Both the position numbers and the translations under genes were made by a program. A DNA stretch of 64,000 bases from Larix kaempferi (taxonomy: Eukaryota; Streptophyta; Pinopsida; Pinales; Pinaceae): positions 41,683,501 through 41,747,500 of the forward strand of contig BSBM01000106.1 of assembly GCA_027924585.1 (NCBI GenBank), read 5' to 3'. Below, one piece after another: positions 23,214-34,994 of this stretch (within the stretch, counting starts at the first letter, position 1; each line of letters starts with the position of its first letter). Under the pieces are notes generated by a model, which had not been told where the DNA came from, searched no databases, and worked only from the letters and a program-made list of their open reading frames with translations.

Positions 23214-23375
23214 TGAGTGTCTTTTTCAACTTATCCTCATAATATATAAATATAAACTTGTTTTAAAAAAAAAAATATTAACCAAGTACTATGCCCTTAT
23301 TGGATTTTTCTCATAAATATAAACATTTAAAAGTCAACAACAATTGCTAGCCATGGATAAATATAAACTCATGAG
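23213..23375. repeat. Host tandem repeat, unit left of the LINE (with left target-site duplication)
   Basis: This unit (with 'gtgtctttttcaacttatcc', 'accaagtactatgcccttat' and 'caattgctagccatgg') recurs at 29741-29882 and partly at 29884-29997. The last 15 bases, ATATAAACTCATGAG at 23361-23375, are repeated at 29732-29746, right after the LINE's poly(A). That is the target-site duplication. Confidence 0.85.
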
Positions 23376-23758
23376 CGGCGGATGGCCTGCGACGACTTGG
23401 AGTCCAGCCGATTATCACAATCGGTCTAGTACCAACCAAGAATAAAAAAAGTGGGAATTTTGCTTATTGTCGTAGGTTATCTTCCCAACTATCAGCTGGA
23501 TTTTTTGGGGTTTCTGCAGTAAATCTTGTTGCGGTTTTTACCCTTCGTTGTCCAGAGCTATTTTTTACTTATTTACAGGAGTTTCTTCTTTATTTTTGGC
23601 ATTTATTAGTTTTTTGAAGTCTGGATCTCTACTATCTTTAGGGTTCCCTATCTTATCGGGTGTTCTGCTATTTTTGTGACCCGTGAGGGGGCGTCTTTTT
23701 CGCTGGCAGCTGGCAGTATGTCCTGTCTTTTCACCGGCAGCTGGGGGTCCCTTCCTTT

Positions 23759-25336
23759 ATGATGACAGGTGTTTCCAACCCGGTGGTTTCTCCCGGGTTC
23801 TCAAACCCTCCTGTAGACCATTCGACGGCTCAGTTTGGGGACTCTCGTGATAGAGGTAGGGTTTCGGGCTCTCTTGGGGAAAAACTTCGAGGTGCGAGAG
23901 CCAAATCCAGAAGGCAGCTGAAGACCTACAAGGCCAGAGCTGAGCTAGCTCGGTATAACGTTGATGAGAATTATAACCTGGAAAAAATCGAAATCCTGGC
24001 TGACCGGGCTTTAGTGGGGAGATTGGAATTTTCCTCAGGCAACAAGGTTGAAATCATGGAATGGGTTTCAAAACATTGGCAACCCATTACTGGTATGGTC
24101 CCTCGGGTAAATCTACTACTTAACAGATGGATTCTGTTCACTTTTGCGGAGGATGCTCATGTTGATGTGATTTTAGCTGGTAACTGGATTTTCAAACAAG
24201 GTTCTATATACCTCAAGAGGTGGCATGTTAATTTCGACCCCTTGCACGAATATCAGCCTATCAGGCATCTCTGGATGATTGTTCCTGGTTTACCAATTGT
24301 TCTCTGGACAGAAGAAATTCTTAAGGGCATTGCAAATGCCGTTGGAAGATTTGTTCGTCTGGATAGGCAGAATCTGCATGGTATTGACCGCCGGTTTGCA
24401 AGGGTCATGGTTGAATTAGATACAAGGGGAGGTCTCCCGGCGGAGATAGAAATTGCCTGGGGTCAAAAAATTTGGAAGCAGACTCTCTATTTTTACAAAA
24501 TCCCATTTCGGTGCTATTTATGTAAACAACTTGGGCATGTTCGTGCTGTCTGCCCTTCCAGTTATAAGCCCAATTTCACTCCTCTGTTGGAGAATTCCTC
24601 TACGAGGGTTCACAGCCGGATGCACGATTCGGGTCTTCCGGGTAAGTTTTGCTCTAACTCTCACAAATTTCCTGACCTATCTCCTACAGACCTTGATTTT
24701 ATTGAAAAGTCAGAAAAAATCCTTGATAAGCGGATCTCTATGGGGGAGATTCAGATGCGTCATGACCTTAAAACTGGTTTACCCATTGTTAGCTCTTCGG
24801 ATAAGACCCCTTTCACAAACACTAGCCGCAAATTATTTGGGGATTCGGATGTTGATGGTTCGGGATTGGGCTTCTCCTCTCCCCATTCTTCAATCCCTTT
24901 ACTTGACAAATCTCCTCCTTTATCTGTGACCCTGCAGCCGGCTCACTCTGTAGATTTGAATCATCTTCCATTGAACCCTGATGACTCCTCTACCTTAGCT
25001 CCTGGGCCACAAATCACAGAGATTTATTCTGCTACGGAGGATAATGCTATCCTAACTGAATCCGGCTATATGCTCTCGGCTTCGGGAGATGAATTCCCTC
25101 CGCTTCCTTCCTTCTCGAAGAACCCTGGGAATGGTTCCTCTGCTAAACCGGTCCAGTCTTTACAATTTCAAAATGTGACCATAAGAAAGGGAAAAAATAA
25201 AAAATTCTTTGACAGGGAGGCTTCGAACCCTAGTTCATACATTCCTGTTTCAAAAAGGCTTGAGGATGTTGATGGATCTGTATCTATTTCACCTATGGGG
25301 CTTAGAGCTTTGTCCCCCAACTCACCTATTTGCTAA
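23759..25336 (+). CDS. LINE ORF1 protein: DUF4283 and CCHC zinc knuckle
   Basis: 525 codons, intact. Residues about 60-210 carry the plant DUF4283 pattern (LVGRLEFSSG, MEWVSKHW, RWILFTFAEDAHVDVILAGN, WHVNFDPLHEY, WMIVPGLPI). This is followed at about 252-265 by CYLCKQLGHVRAVC, a CCHC knuckle (C-x2-C-x4-H-x4-C). The rest is Ser/Pro-rich and low in order, ending in a basic patch (RKGKNKKFFDRE). Known: ORF1p of plant L1s binds element RNA and forms the RNP that ORF2p uses. Two Met codons open the frame; 23759 is the first. The stop TAA at 25334-25336 shares its last A with the ATG of ORF2 (TAATG). The intactness of this frame contrasts with the decayed ORF2. Confidence 0.9.
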   Translation: MMTGVSNPVVSPGFSNPPVDHSTAQFGDSRDRGRVSGSLGEKLRGARAKSRRQLKTYKARAELARYNVDENYNLEKIEILADRALVGRLEFSSGNKVEIMEWVSKHWQPITGMVPRVNLLLNRWILFTFAEDAHVDVILAGNWIFKQGSIYLKRWHVNFDPLHEYQPIRHLWMIVPGLPIVLWTEEILKGIANAVGRFVRLDRQNLHGIDRRFARVMVELDTRGGLPAEIEIAWGQKIWKQTLYFYKIPFRCYLCKQLGHVRAVCPSSYKPNFTPLLENSSTRVHSRMHDSGLPGKFCSNSHKFPDLSPTDLDFIEKSEKILDKRISMGEIQMRHDLKTGLPIVSSSDKTPFTNTSRKLFGDSDVDGSGLGFSSPHSSIPLLDKSPPLSVTLQPAHSVDLNHLPLNPDDSSTLAPGPQITEIYSATEDNAILTESGYMLSASGDEFPPLPSFSKNPGNGSSAKPVQSLQFQNVTIRKGKNKKFFDREASNPSSYIPVSKRLEDVDGSVSISPMGLRALSPNSPIC

Positions 25337-28300
25337 TGTCCCTGCTGTCTCTGAACGTGCGAGGGTTGGCTAAGGTGTCCAGGGCACAGGCTTTAGCCAA
25401 TCTCTTCAGCTCTACTGTCCCTTCCCTCATCCTTTTCCAAGAAACTATGTGTGAGAGTACCCTAGCAATTCATAAAATTTGTAAATTACTACCGAACTGG
25501 GAGGTTTCTGCAGTTAGCTCCTGTGGACTTTCTGGGGGTTTAGCTGTGGCCTGGGATCCAAACTTTTTTTATTTCAAGGCTTATACAACGCCCTGGGGAA
25601 TTTTACTTAAAGGTTTTTTCTGTGCTAATAACTTGTCTCTGTCGATTCTAAACTGTTATGCTCCCTATCGGGAGAGAGAGGAATTTTGGACATCTCTCCA
25701 GGGTTCCGGTCTTTTGAACTTGAAGGATTTGATTTTAGCTGGGGATCTTAATTTCACTTGGCATTCAGCTGAAATTTGGGGTGTTTCTGCTAGATTGGAT
25801 GAACTAGCTGATTTCTTCTCTCAGTTATTTGATGCTGCTGATCTGGTTGATGTCAAGCCACATAAGTTATCACCCACCTGGTCAAATGGTCGATTTGGTA
25901 AAGATGGAGTGCATAAACGCCTGGATAGATTTCTTGTCAGCTCTAATTTGTTGAAATCGTTCCAGAACTACAGATCTTGGGTTTTTGAGCATAAATTCTC
26001 GGACCATTGGCCCATTCTTCTTCAGCTTGACACTTTGGGGCAGAAGCTGACTTATCCATTCAAATTCAACTCCAGTTGGTTGGAAGATGACAATTTCTGT
26101 AATATGGTAAGCAGCTTTTGGGTTTCCTGTGATGTCTTGGATTCTAACCCAATCTTGAATTTTTGTCATAAATTAAAAGAATTAAAAGAGGCAGTAACCA
26201 AATGGATTAAAGAAAAGAAATTGGCAGATAAGAAGGAATTATCTCAACTGGAACAACGTCTGCAGGATGCTATATCAGATAACATTCATTGCTCTTTATC
26301 ATTTGAAGGGTTTGAGGTCATGCGACTGGCGGAAAAGAAAAAAGAAGAGATTCTTTTGCTCATGGAAAAAGAATGGCGACAGAAAAGTCGAGCTATTTGG
26401 TTATCCTGTAGTGACAAGAACACTAAATTTTTTCACTCGTATGCATCGGCTAGAATAAATTCTAAACACATCTGGGAGATCGTGGATGATAGAGGTAAGA
26501 TTATTACTGGACTGGAACATATTAAATCAGAAGATTCTTCTTTCTTTGGGCATATCTACAGTGACCCGGGAGATTGTTGTATGACTGAGCAAATCAAAAT
26601 TGCCTCTCTTTTCCCTCGCTTTGTGGATGAGCAAGAGGCTGAAAGCTTACAAGCTGAGGTGTCTTTGGAAGAAATCGAACAGACATTGAAGTCCTTTGCA
26701 AAAGAAAAAAGTCCCGGCCCCGATGGGTGGCCGGTGGAGCTGTATATTCATTTTTTTGATATTATGGGGAATGAGCTGAAATACTTGGTAAATTTCTCTA
26801 GGCTTAATGGCTACATCTCTGGTGGACTGAATTCTTCATTTGTTACTCTTATCCCCAAGAAAGATAAGCCTAAGTGCTTTGGATATTATCGCCCGATTGC
26901 CCTGTGCAACCTGCTATACAAACTCATCTCCAAAATTATTGCAGATTGATTAAAGATTTCTCTTTCTCAACACATCTCCCTTGAGCAATTTGGATTCTTG
27001 GCTGGGCGGCAAATTCATGATGCTATTGGTATTGCACAGGAGGTGCTACATAGTATAAAGATTTATAAGAAAAAAGCTTTAGTTCTTAAGATGGATCTGG
27101 AAAAGGCTTATGACAGAGTTAATTGGTCTTTCCTCAGGCTCATCCTTATCAAAATTGGTGTTCCTTCATTGACCATCAAGTGGATAATGGCATGTATTAC
27201 ATCCATGAACATCTCAGTCCTTGTTAATGGGATCCCTTCTGACTTTTTTAAATGCTCCAGGGGGATTAGACAGGGGTGTCCTCTTTCACCTCTGTTATTC
27301 ATCCTTATCATGGATGGATTTAGCAGATTGATTAAGCATGCAGCTTTGTGTGAACAAATTAAAGGATTTTCCATCAACAGAGATTGTGTGATTACTCATA
27401 TCTTATTTGCTGATGATGTTCTTGTGGTTGGCGTAAACTCGTTTGAGGAATGGGCTAAATACAAAGAAATTATTCAAGATTTCTGTAGAGCGTCTGGCAT
27501 GAAGGTTAGTGAAGGAAAATCAAATTTTTATCACTTACTATCTGATGAAGGACAGCTTAATGACATCACTGCTATTCTGCCATATAAGTGTTACCCTTTG
27601 GATCAGGGGTTTAAATACCTGGGTTACTATATTAAACCAAATAATTATCAAACAAAGGACTGGTTTTGGTTGTTGAGGAAATTTGAAGCTCGAATTGCTC
27701 ACTGGTCTTACAGGTATCTTTCCAGAGGGGGTAAGCTTATACTGCTGAAGTCAGTTCTTTGCAGTATACCTATCTACTGGTTCACTTTGTTGGAAATCCC
27801 ATCCTCTATTATTAAGACCATCAACAAATATTGCTATAATTTTCTTTGGTTTGGTTCGGCTAGTTCTAGAAATCTTCACATTGTTGCTACTGATATCATC
27901 TCCAGGCCCACCAGGTTCGGTGGTTGGGGTATCAAAGACTTGACTACCTTTAATATTGCTTTAAGACTTAAAAGCCTTTGGAGAAGCCTTTTCGGGAGCA
28001 CTCTGTGTTCCAGATTAATTCACTGTAAATATATCAAGATGTACGTCCTCTGCTGGATTAGGAACCCGAAACTTACGAGCTGGAACTTCTCTCCATTATG
28101 GCGAGGATTCATGAAAATCTTTCATTGGATAAAAAGGGATCTTGTGTGGCAAGTTGGTTCTGGTGAGCTGGTGCGTATTGGGATTGACCCAATTTTAGGA
28201 TTGGAAGATAACTATACTCTCCCTACCGGTATTACACAATATCTGCAGATTCTTGGTATGTCTACTATGAATAAAATTCATCTGCAGGGCTCGAGACTGC

Positions 28301-29459
28301 AACATTTTTCCGTGGATTTCTTCAGGCGATTTGGAACTCACGGGCTGCTATGCTCGTTCATGGGATGATTATATTTCTAGATTAAACTCTGCTGGTGTTT
28401 GGCTGAATTATAAGCCTGATCGGCTTGTTTGGGGTGGCAATCCAGATACAGGTCAAGTCACTGCAAATTCTGCATATTTCAGAATTGTTCAATCTAAATT
28501 CATCTACCCTCAGGATTGGTGGTATGAAAAACTATGGCAGTGGTCTATTCCTTTAAAGCTTAAATGTTTTTGCTGGCTTCTCATCCAAGATAGATTGAAA
28601 ACTTGGGAAAATTTATGTAAACGAGGCTGGAAGGGGCCTAGCTTATGTATTTTGTGTAAAAAAGCAGCTGAGACCAAGCATCATCTTTTTGTTCAATGTG
28701 ATTTCACCAATGAAGTCTAGGATGTGGTATCTTCTTCGTTGAACATCACTCAGTGCTGGAACATGGGTGATTTTAACAAATCTTTTCTGAACTGGTACAG
28801 ATATTGTAGGAAACATCTCTATGTTGCTATCTGCATTTCTTGGTCAATCTGGTATTCCCGAAACTGTGCTATCTTTCAGAATAGATCGCCTGATGTTTCA
28901 AATTGTGCCATCGCTGCTCTTAATATGAATTCATATTGCATGGAAGATTCTCACAAGGTAAAGTCTGACAGGTCTATCTTATTTAAATGCAAAGTGGATC
29001 AGCCCATCCTTTTTTTCGATGGAGCCCCTCAACATGGAATTTGTGCTGTGGGGGGGGGTCATCTTTTTAAATGAGTCTCATTATTTCACTTTTAGACTCA
29101 ACTGTGGTAATGGATCCAATATGAAAGCGGAACTGATGGCACTCTGGTGTGTTCTTAAAGTTGCCAATATATTTGGTTTGGTCAATATCAAAGTTTTTGG
29201 TGATTCCAGAGTCACCATAAAATGGGCAGCCGGAGAGTTCTGTCTCAATGTTCTCAGTCTTCGGCATTGGGCTTACAGAACACGGGTGGAAATTTCTAAA
29301 CATTAGAATATAAGTTTCGAGCATATCTTTCGAGAACATAATTCTCTTGCTGACAAACTTTCAAAACAAGCATTATCTGGATCTGAAGGTCAGCTGATTT
29401 GGGAAGAATGGTTAGATGATAGTCTCCTGGACTGTGGGACAGTCTATTTTTTTGACTAA
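25336..29459 (+). pseudogene. LINE ORF2: endonuclease, reverse transcriptase, zf-RVT, RNase H (disabled)
   Basis: In order: an APE-type endonuclease with LSLNVRGL, LILFQET, LAGDLNF and FSDHWPILL (25336 to about 26040), then a linker. The reverse transcriptase has SPGPDGWPVELY, YYRPIALCN, MDLEKAYDRVNW, GIRQGCPLSPLLF and the catalytic FADD (to about 27430). Next come zf-RVT (28540-28710, with CILCKKAAETKHH) and RNase H (FFDGA, KAELMALW, FGDSR, REHNSLADKLS) to a TAA at 29457. Breaks: TGA at 26947 inside the RT just after KIIAD; a frameshift near 28325; TAG at 28718 (usual W after EV); a frameshift at the nine-G run 29050-29058; and TAG at 29304. All catalytic residues I can see are kept. ORF2p would nick target DNA and copy the element RNA. 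Length about 1,370 codons, normal for plant L1. Confidence 0.92.
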
Positions 29460-29731
29460 TACTTTTTGTCTTCTACGGATTGAATGTATTGCTGAGGATA
29501 TGGTTATAGTCTTCATTTCACTTATGTTGATATGATAGATCTGGAGGATTTCTGTAGCTATGGGATAATTATGGATATTAGTGGGATCGCAGAATAGAGC
29601 TTGATAGCACTTAGGTGGGCGGGTTGTCACTAGAGACATGGTATATGATTCGCCTGAAGAATCAAGTTTTCTCCTTGTACTATTTGATTCATAATGAATA
29701 ACAATAGTAGTTTTTTTTGCTAGAAAAAAAA
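29460..29731 (+). other. LINE 3' UTR and A-tail
   Basis: Noncoding 3' part of the LINE, ending in a tract of eight A bases after 'ttttgctag', right before the second copy of the target duplication. A small frame on the minus strand (29412-29639) is not supported. Confidence 0.8.
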
Positions 29732-29997
29732 ATATAAACTCATGAGTGTCTTTTTCAACTTATCCTCATAATATATAAATATAAACTTGTTTTAAAAAAA
29801 ATATATTAACCAAGTACTATGCCCTTATTGGATTTTTCTCATAAATATAAACATTTAAAAGTCAACAACAATTGCTAGCCATGGTTATAAATATAAACTT
29901 ATTTTAAAAATAAATATTAACCAAGGACTATGCCCTTATTGGATTTTTCTCATAAATATAAACATTTAAAAGTCAACAGCAATTGCTAGCCATGGTT
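29732..29997. repeat. Right target-site duplication and two further tandem units
   Basis: 29732-29746 repeats the LINE target site. The DNA then continues the host tandem repeat seen left of the LINE: one complete unit to 29882 and a shorter one (29884-29997) that lacks the first third. Both end in 'caattgctagccatggtt'. The LINE therefore landed inside a pre-existing tandem array. Confidence 0.85.
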
Positions 29998-30079
29998 GTG
30001 CACTCTGGACAATGTCCCTTTCCTTCATGGAGGTATAGTGCACATAAGAAGGGGATGGCTCCCAACCCTAGGGATGCAC

Positions 30080-30435
30080 AAACGAAATAAAAATTCTTTC
30101 AAGAAAGAGTTGGGCCTGCTCCCTCTCTTTCTGATATTTGCTTCACTTATTGCACAAAAGACAAATAAAACTCTCTCAAGAAAGAGTTGGGTCTGCGCCC
30201 TCTCTTCCTGAGATTCACACTTCATTTATTGCATAGAAGACAATTAAAACTCTCTCAAGAAAGAGTTGGGCCTGTGCCCCCTCTTTCTGAGCTTCACGCT
30301 TCACTTATTGCACAAACGACAATTAAAAATATCTCAAAAAAGCGTTGGGCCTACTCCCCTTTCTGAGCTTCACGCTTAACTTATTGCAGAAAAATACAAA
30401 TAAAACTTTTTCAAGAAAGAGCTGGGATAAGTAGA
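30080..30435. repeat. Tandem array, five units of 77-79 bp
   Basis: 'aagaaagagttgggcctg' or variants start at 30101, 30178, 30257, 30336 and 30413. Each unit continues with 'ccctctctttctgag', 'cttcacttattgca' and 'gacaattaaaactctctc'. Units differ at several positions. The small frames on both strands here (29996-30225) read through the repeat and are not genes. Confidence 0.85.
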
Positions 30436-31301
30436 CATAGATATATGCAAATGGAGCACACTAGAGTTGTGCCCTACCCAAGCGGCCGCCCTATCCACTT
30501 CCCGCAATAAGAAATATATATATAGATCTGCGACCTTCGAGAGGAGTGCCCTCGTCCAACATAAACATTAAATTAAAGCAATATACACCCACAAAGAAAA
30601 TGCAATACACACCCACAGATCCGCACCCTCATTAAATACAACATACTATAATAGGAAATCAGCTCACCCTACTTAAGGGACCTCCCTCATCACTGTGGCA
30701 GACAATATGTTTAAAATAAATAAATAACAAGGGCTTCCTAAACCTGCCCCACATCCTCCCGGTGGTGTATGTGAAATAAAATAATAATGCATAAACAAGT
30801 TAACAAGGATTGTGCCCTCTATAGCCCTCATGCCCATTAATGAACACACACATAACAAATCTTACCAAGAAGGCTGCGATATTTAAAAGCTCCAATGTAA
30901 AAGAACATCAACACAAAATCAAATATTATTCATTACGTTCTAGGAGAGGTATTAATCCCCAATGTCTGAGAATCAATAAAGAGGCATGTATATCAAGGAT
31001 CCCGGGGTCTACGCCCTCCCCTTTTCTCCAAGAAAATCGCAGAAAGCCAGAATTCAAATAAGAGCAAAAAAAAGGGTTCGGCTCTCTTGAGAGAGACTGC
31101 CCATCTCCCAAAAAAATAAACCGCACTGAAACCAACATGTGTACAATAATCTTGTTACAGAGAAAACTAGAATTGTCAAATCTAAATACATACACATCAA
31201 AATAGTACACAGGCAGATTCAAATTGGAGAAACCCATTTTGGGTACAAAAAGTATGAAAGGTTAGGGAACATGAATAGTACAAGTAAAATTGGTTCACAG
31301 C
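30436..31301. other. Unassigned stretch
   Basis: Noncoding. It repeats the phrases 'gcgccctc' and 'tgccctc' seen in the array to its left, so it may be more of the same degenerate repeat family. The frames at 30673-30858 and 30926-31237 have no known motif. Confidence 0.5.
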
Positions 31302-33240
31302 TGTAATATCCCGAATTTTGGATAAACTATTTATGTTGATATATTGGGCCACAGCCCCAGCACATATGTTTTATTTTGAGTATTGGGCATAATCCCTAGC
31401 ACCTATGCTTTATTCTTTTATATATATATTGACATACTGGACATGGACCCTGACTGACTTCTTTATTTGAGTGTATATTGAGCGAGAAGGCCCCAATGTT
31501 TTAATGATGTTCTTCAGTTTTGATATGGGTACAAACCCTAATATACTGAGATGATCTTTTCTTACTTACTGTGCAGAGCTATGATTTTACATGATTTGAC
31601 TGATGAGTGTGTTGAGCGTGGACTCAGAAACACACATATAACCTACGTATTGGGCATAAGCCCCGATGTACCTAGAAGAATGTTTATGTACTGGGAGTAA
31701 GCCCTGACGTACATTGAGTGTTGGGCATAAGCCCTGGAGCACTCCAAGCTTGATAAATGAATACCGGATCTGAGGCCACTTGAATATTCTAGATGTGCCT
31801 CACAACCACATTCTAGCACTGGTGTTGAACAGGAAGCTCTGGAATTGCACTAGCGTAACACCCATGTAAAAGTGTTGAGTTAAAAGGATCTGAAGAGCAC
31901 TCGGGCTTACTAAATATCAAAGTGTTGAGTCGGAAAGACTATGAATAACACTTCTACTCTCATCACATTTATTTAAATTGATTAAATGATTCATCTTTTA
32001 TCTATCATCAAATACAGCAGGAACTACCATGTTAAACGGGGGAATTCGACATGCAAGAGAGAGACTAGAGGTGCCTATCCAAGCTTACCGAAAGACCATC
32101 CAAAGAAGTGGACCTTACCCTTAAATTATTAAACAAAGTATCATGTGAAGATACAAGATTAAATATTATTATTAAGAATTTTAATAAATAATGATGTGAT
32201 TATTTATTTATAAAAGACATTTATTGCATATAGTTTATGCATAGTGGGATGCCACATTATTTAATAGTATTAATAAAGTATTAATATTTAGTGGGAAGCC
32301 ACATTTGTAAATAGTATTAATAATGTATTAATACCTAGGTTAGAAATAGTATTATTATAATTAGTATTATTATAATTAGTGTTATTATTATTATGACAAG
32401 TTTAAATTAAAATCACTCATAGTTAAAACAAAGGAAAAGTCATAGTTCAAGAGGACTAGATATTTGAGTAAATAATATATTTTAAAATATTAATTATCTT
32501 AATTTAAAGAAACTAAATATTCAATAGTCATAATTCAAGACTCCCCTACATAAATAGGGCAGATCCCAAGGTTGGGGATCATCTATCTTTTTCATTATCA
32601 TTCTCTTATGGTGATCAGAGAGAAGTTTTTCTGCTCCAAGAAACTGAAGCAGTCTTATCTAATAATTCCATATTTGAACCAGTAGTGAACCTAGGGCCTC
32701 TATCTCTCATTGCATGTTGGAACCAGCTCAGGGGGATCCAGTTAGAACCAGGAACGGTCTAAGGGTCATGATTGGGAGGAACATGGTAGCCCCAAAGTTA
32801 TCCAACTAAGAAAATCATCCTAACAGCTTAGCTAAATACAATAGGTTCTGCATTAATTATTGTTTGAGTGTGCAGGCTTCTACATGAAGGATCAAGTGTT
32901 AAAGCATCCAGGCTTCTACAGGAAAGGATCAAGTGCCAAAGCAGCCAGGTATGTAGTATTAACTGTTTCCATTTTCCAGTTATAGTATACATAGGCTTTT
33001 AGACTAGAATTGATACTTCAACATTGTTTAATTCTCATTACAAATATTATCAACTTAGAGGTTTTGCGCAGAAACCAGTGGAGGGTCTAGCAGGCCTAGC
33101 CCAGCTAGTATGTGCTAGAAAACATGCCATCAGAGAAACTTAGGAACCCTACTATGGATTTTCGGAGGACTTCTAACACTGTGCATGGTTCCCATTGTTT
33201 TCCCATATTAACTTCCAGGTTAGGGTTATTATGTTTTTAA
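31302..33240 (+). repeat. LTR-like sequence (possible solo LTR), right end uncertain
   Basis: Starts TGTAATATCCCGAATTTTGG, a very common opening of plant Gypsy-type LTRs. It has a TATA-like box ACATAAATAG at 32548-32557, about 1.25 kb in, followed by 'agatcccaaggttggggatc' and a leader-like stretch. I found no second copy, no PBS and no gag-pol in the window, so it may be a solo LTR or a truncated end. The right limit is a guess. Confidence 0.45.
31340..31740. repeat. Array of small GGGC-loop-GCCC hairpins
   Basis: Versions of 'attgggcataagccctga' occur at least six times (near 31345, 31381, 31648, 31690, 31723 and in weaker form between). Each has a short inverted repeat GGGC/GCCC around a 4-base loop and is often followed by 'gcac' or 'gtac'. 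They are unevenly spaced within the U3-like part of the LTR-like sequence. Confidence 0.6.
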
Positions 33241-34994
33241 TAATTATGTTTTCTGTTTGAATCGTCTTATCAATTCATGGTCCAGGGATTACTTCGGCCT
33301 TTTAATTATTTTATTGTTATTCTCTTTATGCTTAAGAATCATCAAATAGAAATGACAAGAGCATCAAGTCAGACATCGAATCTCTTAGCCACACTACACA
33401 TCAAATCATAGATTAAACAATAACAGTAATTATTATTTCATGTTCTTTCAAACCAAGGTATTCTACATTCCACATTATTAACATGTCTACGATTTCAACC
33501 CAAACAGTCAACCACTATATCGAAAACAACCATAGATATTTTCTCATGGATCGAATCCCACTACCAACAAATGCATTCCATATCATTAAACTATATTACT
33601 TTTAGCCCATAGAAATAGAAGTCAAGAGATCGAATCTCACTAACATTCTAGGAAGACCATACTATCTTAAAAGTAGCCAAACAACGTAGTAATTTTACAC
33701 AGAAGCATTTACACATCCCACCAATCTTTTTTCGCTACCAATGAACAAGCACTTACAACCATTATTTAAACATAAAATGCAAGGTAAGGGATCGAATCCC
33801 TCTATTTAAAGCAACTACCAGAAAACGCAGCAAGAAGAACCAAAGTGAAACCCCATGGGCATGTAGGAAGATCAGATAAGGGTTTCACTTCTCCTACCAA
33901 CACATCTTGTTCTGGCATCTATTTTAAAAATAAGATTTGCAAACCCATTCAACAGACAGAGCCACGATAGCCACATGAAGGATCTAAAACTCTTAACCAT
34001 TATTTCACATAGAGAAAACACAAAGATTAGTTATCTTCATTACAGGTTCAAAGTCTAATAGAAAACGTAGAGGCCAACATTTCCCTATTCCTCAAACAGA
34101 GTCAACCTCAGCTCATGATAAATGCAGGTCATGGAAAAATCACGATTGTCCTGTGTAAAATACTCAACCGACGATTTTCAGAATAGAGGCAACTATAGCA
34201 AACACAAAAATCGAAACTACTCTTACCCATAAGAAAATGCAGAGACTAGACAACATAAAAATCATTTATAGAATTATGCAGAAGGCCATTTCTTTTAATC
34301 ACGGGTCCAGGGTTCTTTCAAAACGAAATACGCAGACATGTAAACCCCAGGTTTTTACTGGGAGTTATATTACAAACAACTTCTACAAAGTTCAACATTG
34401 AGCCGAATGGCCAAACCTTACACTAAAACCCTCAAGGTCCATGTCGTTCCCATTAAAACTAGTAGATACATTTCACAATGGTCCAGCCAACGGCGACCTC
34501 CAAGAACCCAAAACTTGTTGCAGTAAACCCAAACTGGGCTCACGAAGTTCCCCATAGCAAATACAAACAATACCACTCCACAGAGGCAAGAGGAGAAGAT
34601 AAGGGATGGTGAACTCTGGGCTTACCATTTGCAATGCCATGAAAGTCGAGTACTGGCCATCAACTAGTAGCCACGTATAAGAGAAATGCCAACAAACACC
34701 TGCTAAACAAACAAACCATACGAACTCAAACCCTAAGACCATTATCGAACTGTATTTAAACAATATAGCAGGAAACGTAGCACAAACCAGGGATTGGTAT
34801 TACCTTCGTTTAGATCTTCATCTCTGCATATAAAACCCTAAATGGTGCGCTGGCCATGAGAAAAGCTCAGGCCAGAGCACGAAACCCCCACATGCATCCA
34901 ACAGCAAACAAGGGCAAATGAACCACGAAAATCGATAGTAGCTTGTGTAAAGGCCCCTTGCATAGCTGGCATCAAGAGCCATGTGACATCGTAG
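33241..34994. other. Noncoding repeat-derived stretch
   Basis: No recognised coding sequence. The phrase 'atcgaatcccacta' or close variants occur near 33379, 33545, 33629 and 33791, and 'aaaacgcag' or 'aaaacgtag' recurs several times. The style resembles the LARD interior at 981-5730 and suggests another noncoding retroelement interior. Frames at 34473-34763 and 34818-35024 (minus) are unsupported. Confidence 0.5.

Larger units (their letters stand above)
23376..29731 (+). mobile_element. Full-length plant L1-type LINE with RNase H
   Basis: A 6.36-kb non-LTR retrotransposon: a 383-base 5' UTR, ORF1 (23759-25336), ORF2 (25336-29459, disabled), a 3' UTR of about 260 bases and a short A-tail (29724-29731). 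It is flanked by the 15-bp duplication ATATAAACTCATGAG. A 5' end beginning in GC-rich sequence right at the duplication suggests complete reverse transcription. L1 elements copy by target-primed reverse transcription using the ORF2 endonuclease. The copy has three nonsense changes and two frameshifts in ORF2 but an unbroken ORF1. Confidence 0.95.

Noticed and set aside
33540-33800. Repeated 'gatcgaatcc' phrases as tRNA B boxes
   Set aside because: They occur as isolated words without A boxes or cloverleaf folds; more likely internal repeats of a noncoding retroelement.
31297-34902. ACAGC before 31302 and CA-ACAGC at 34896-34902 as target duplications of one 3.6-kb element
   Set aside because: A five-base match next to a CA is expected by chance over this distance, and no terminal repeat links the two points.
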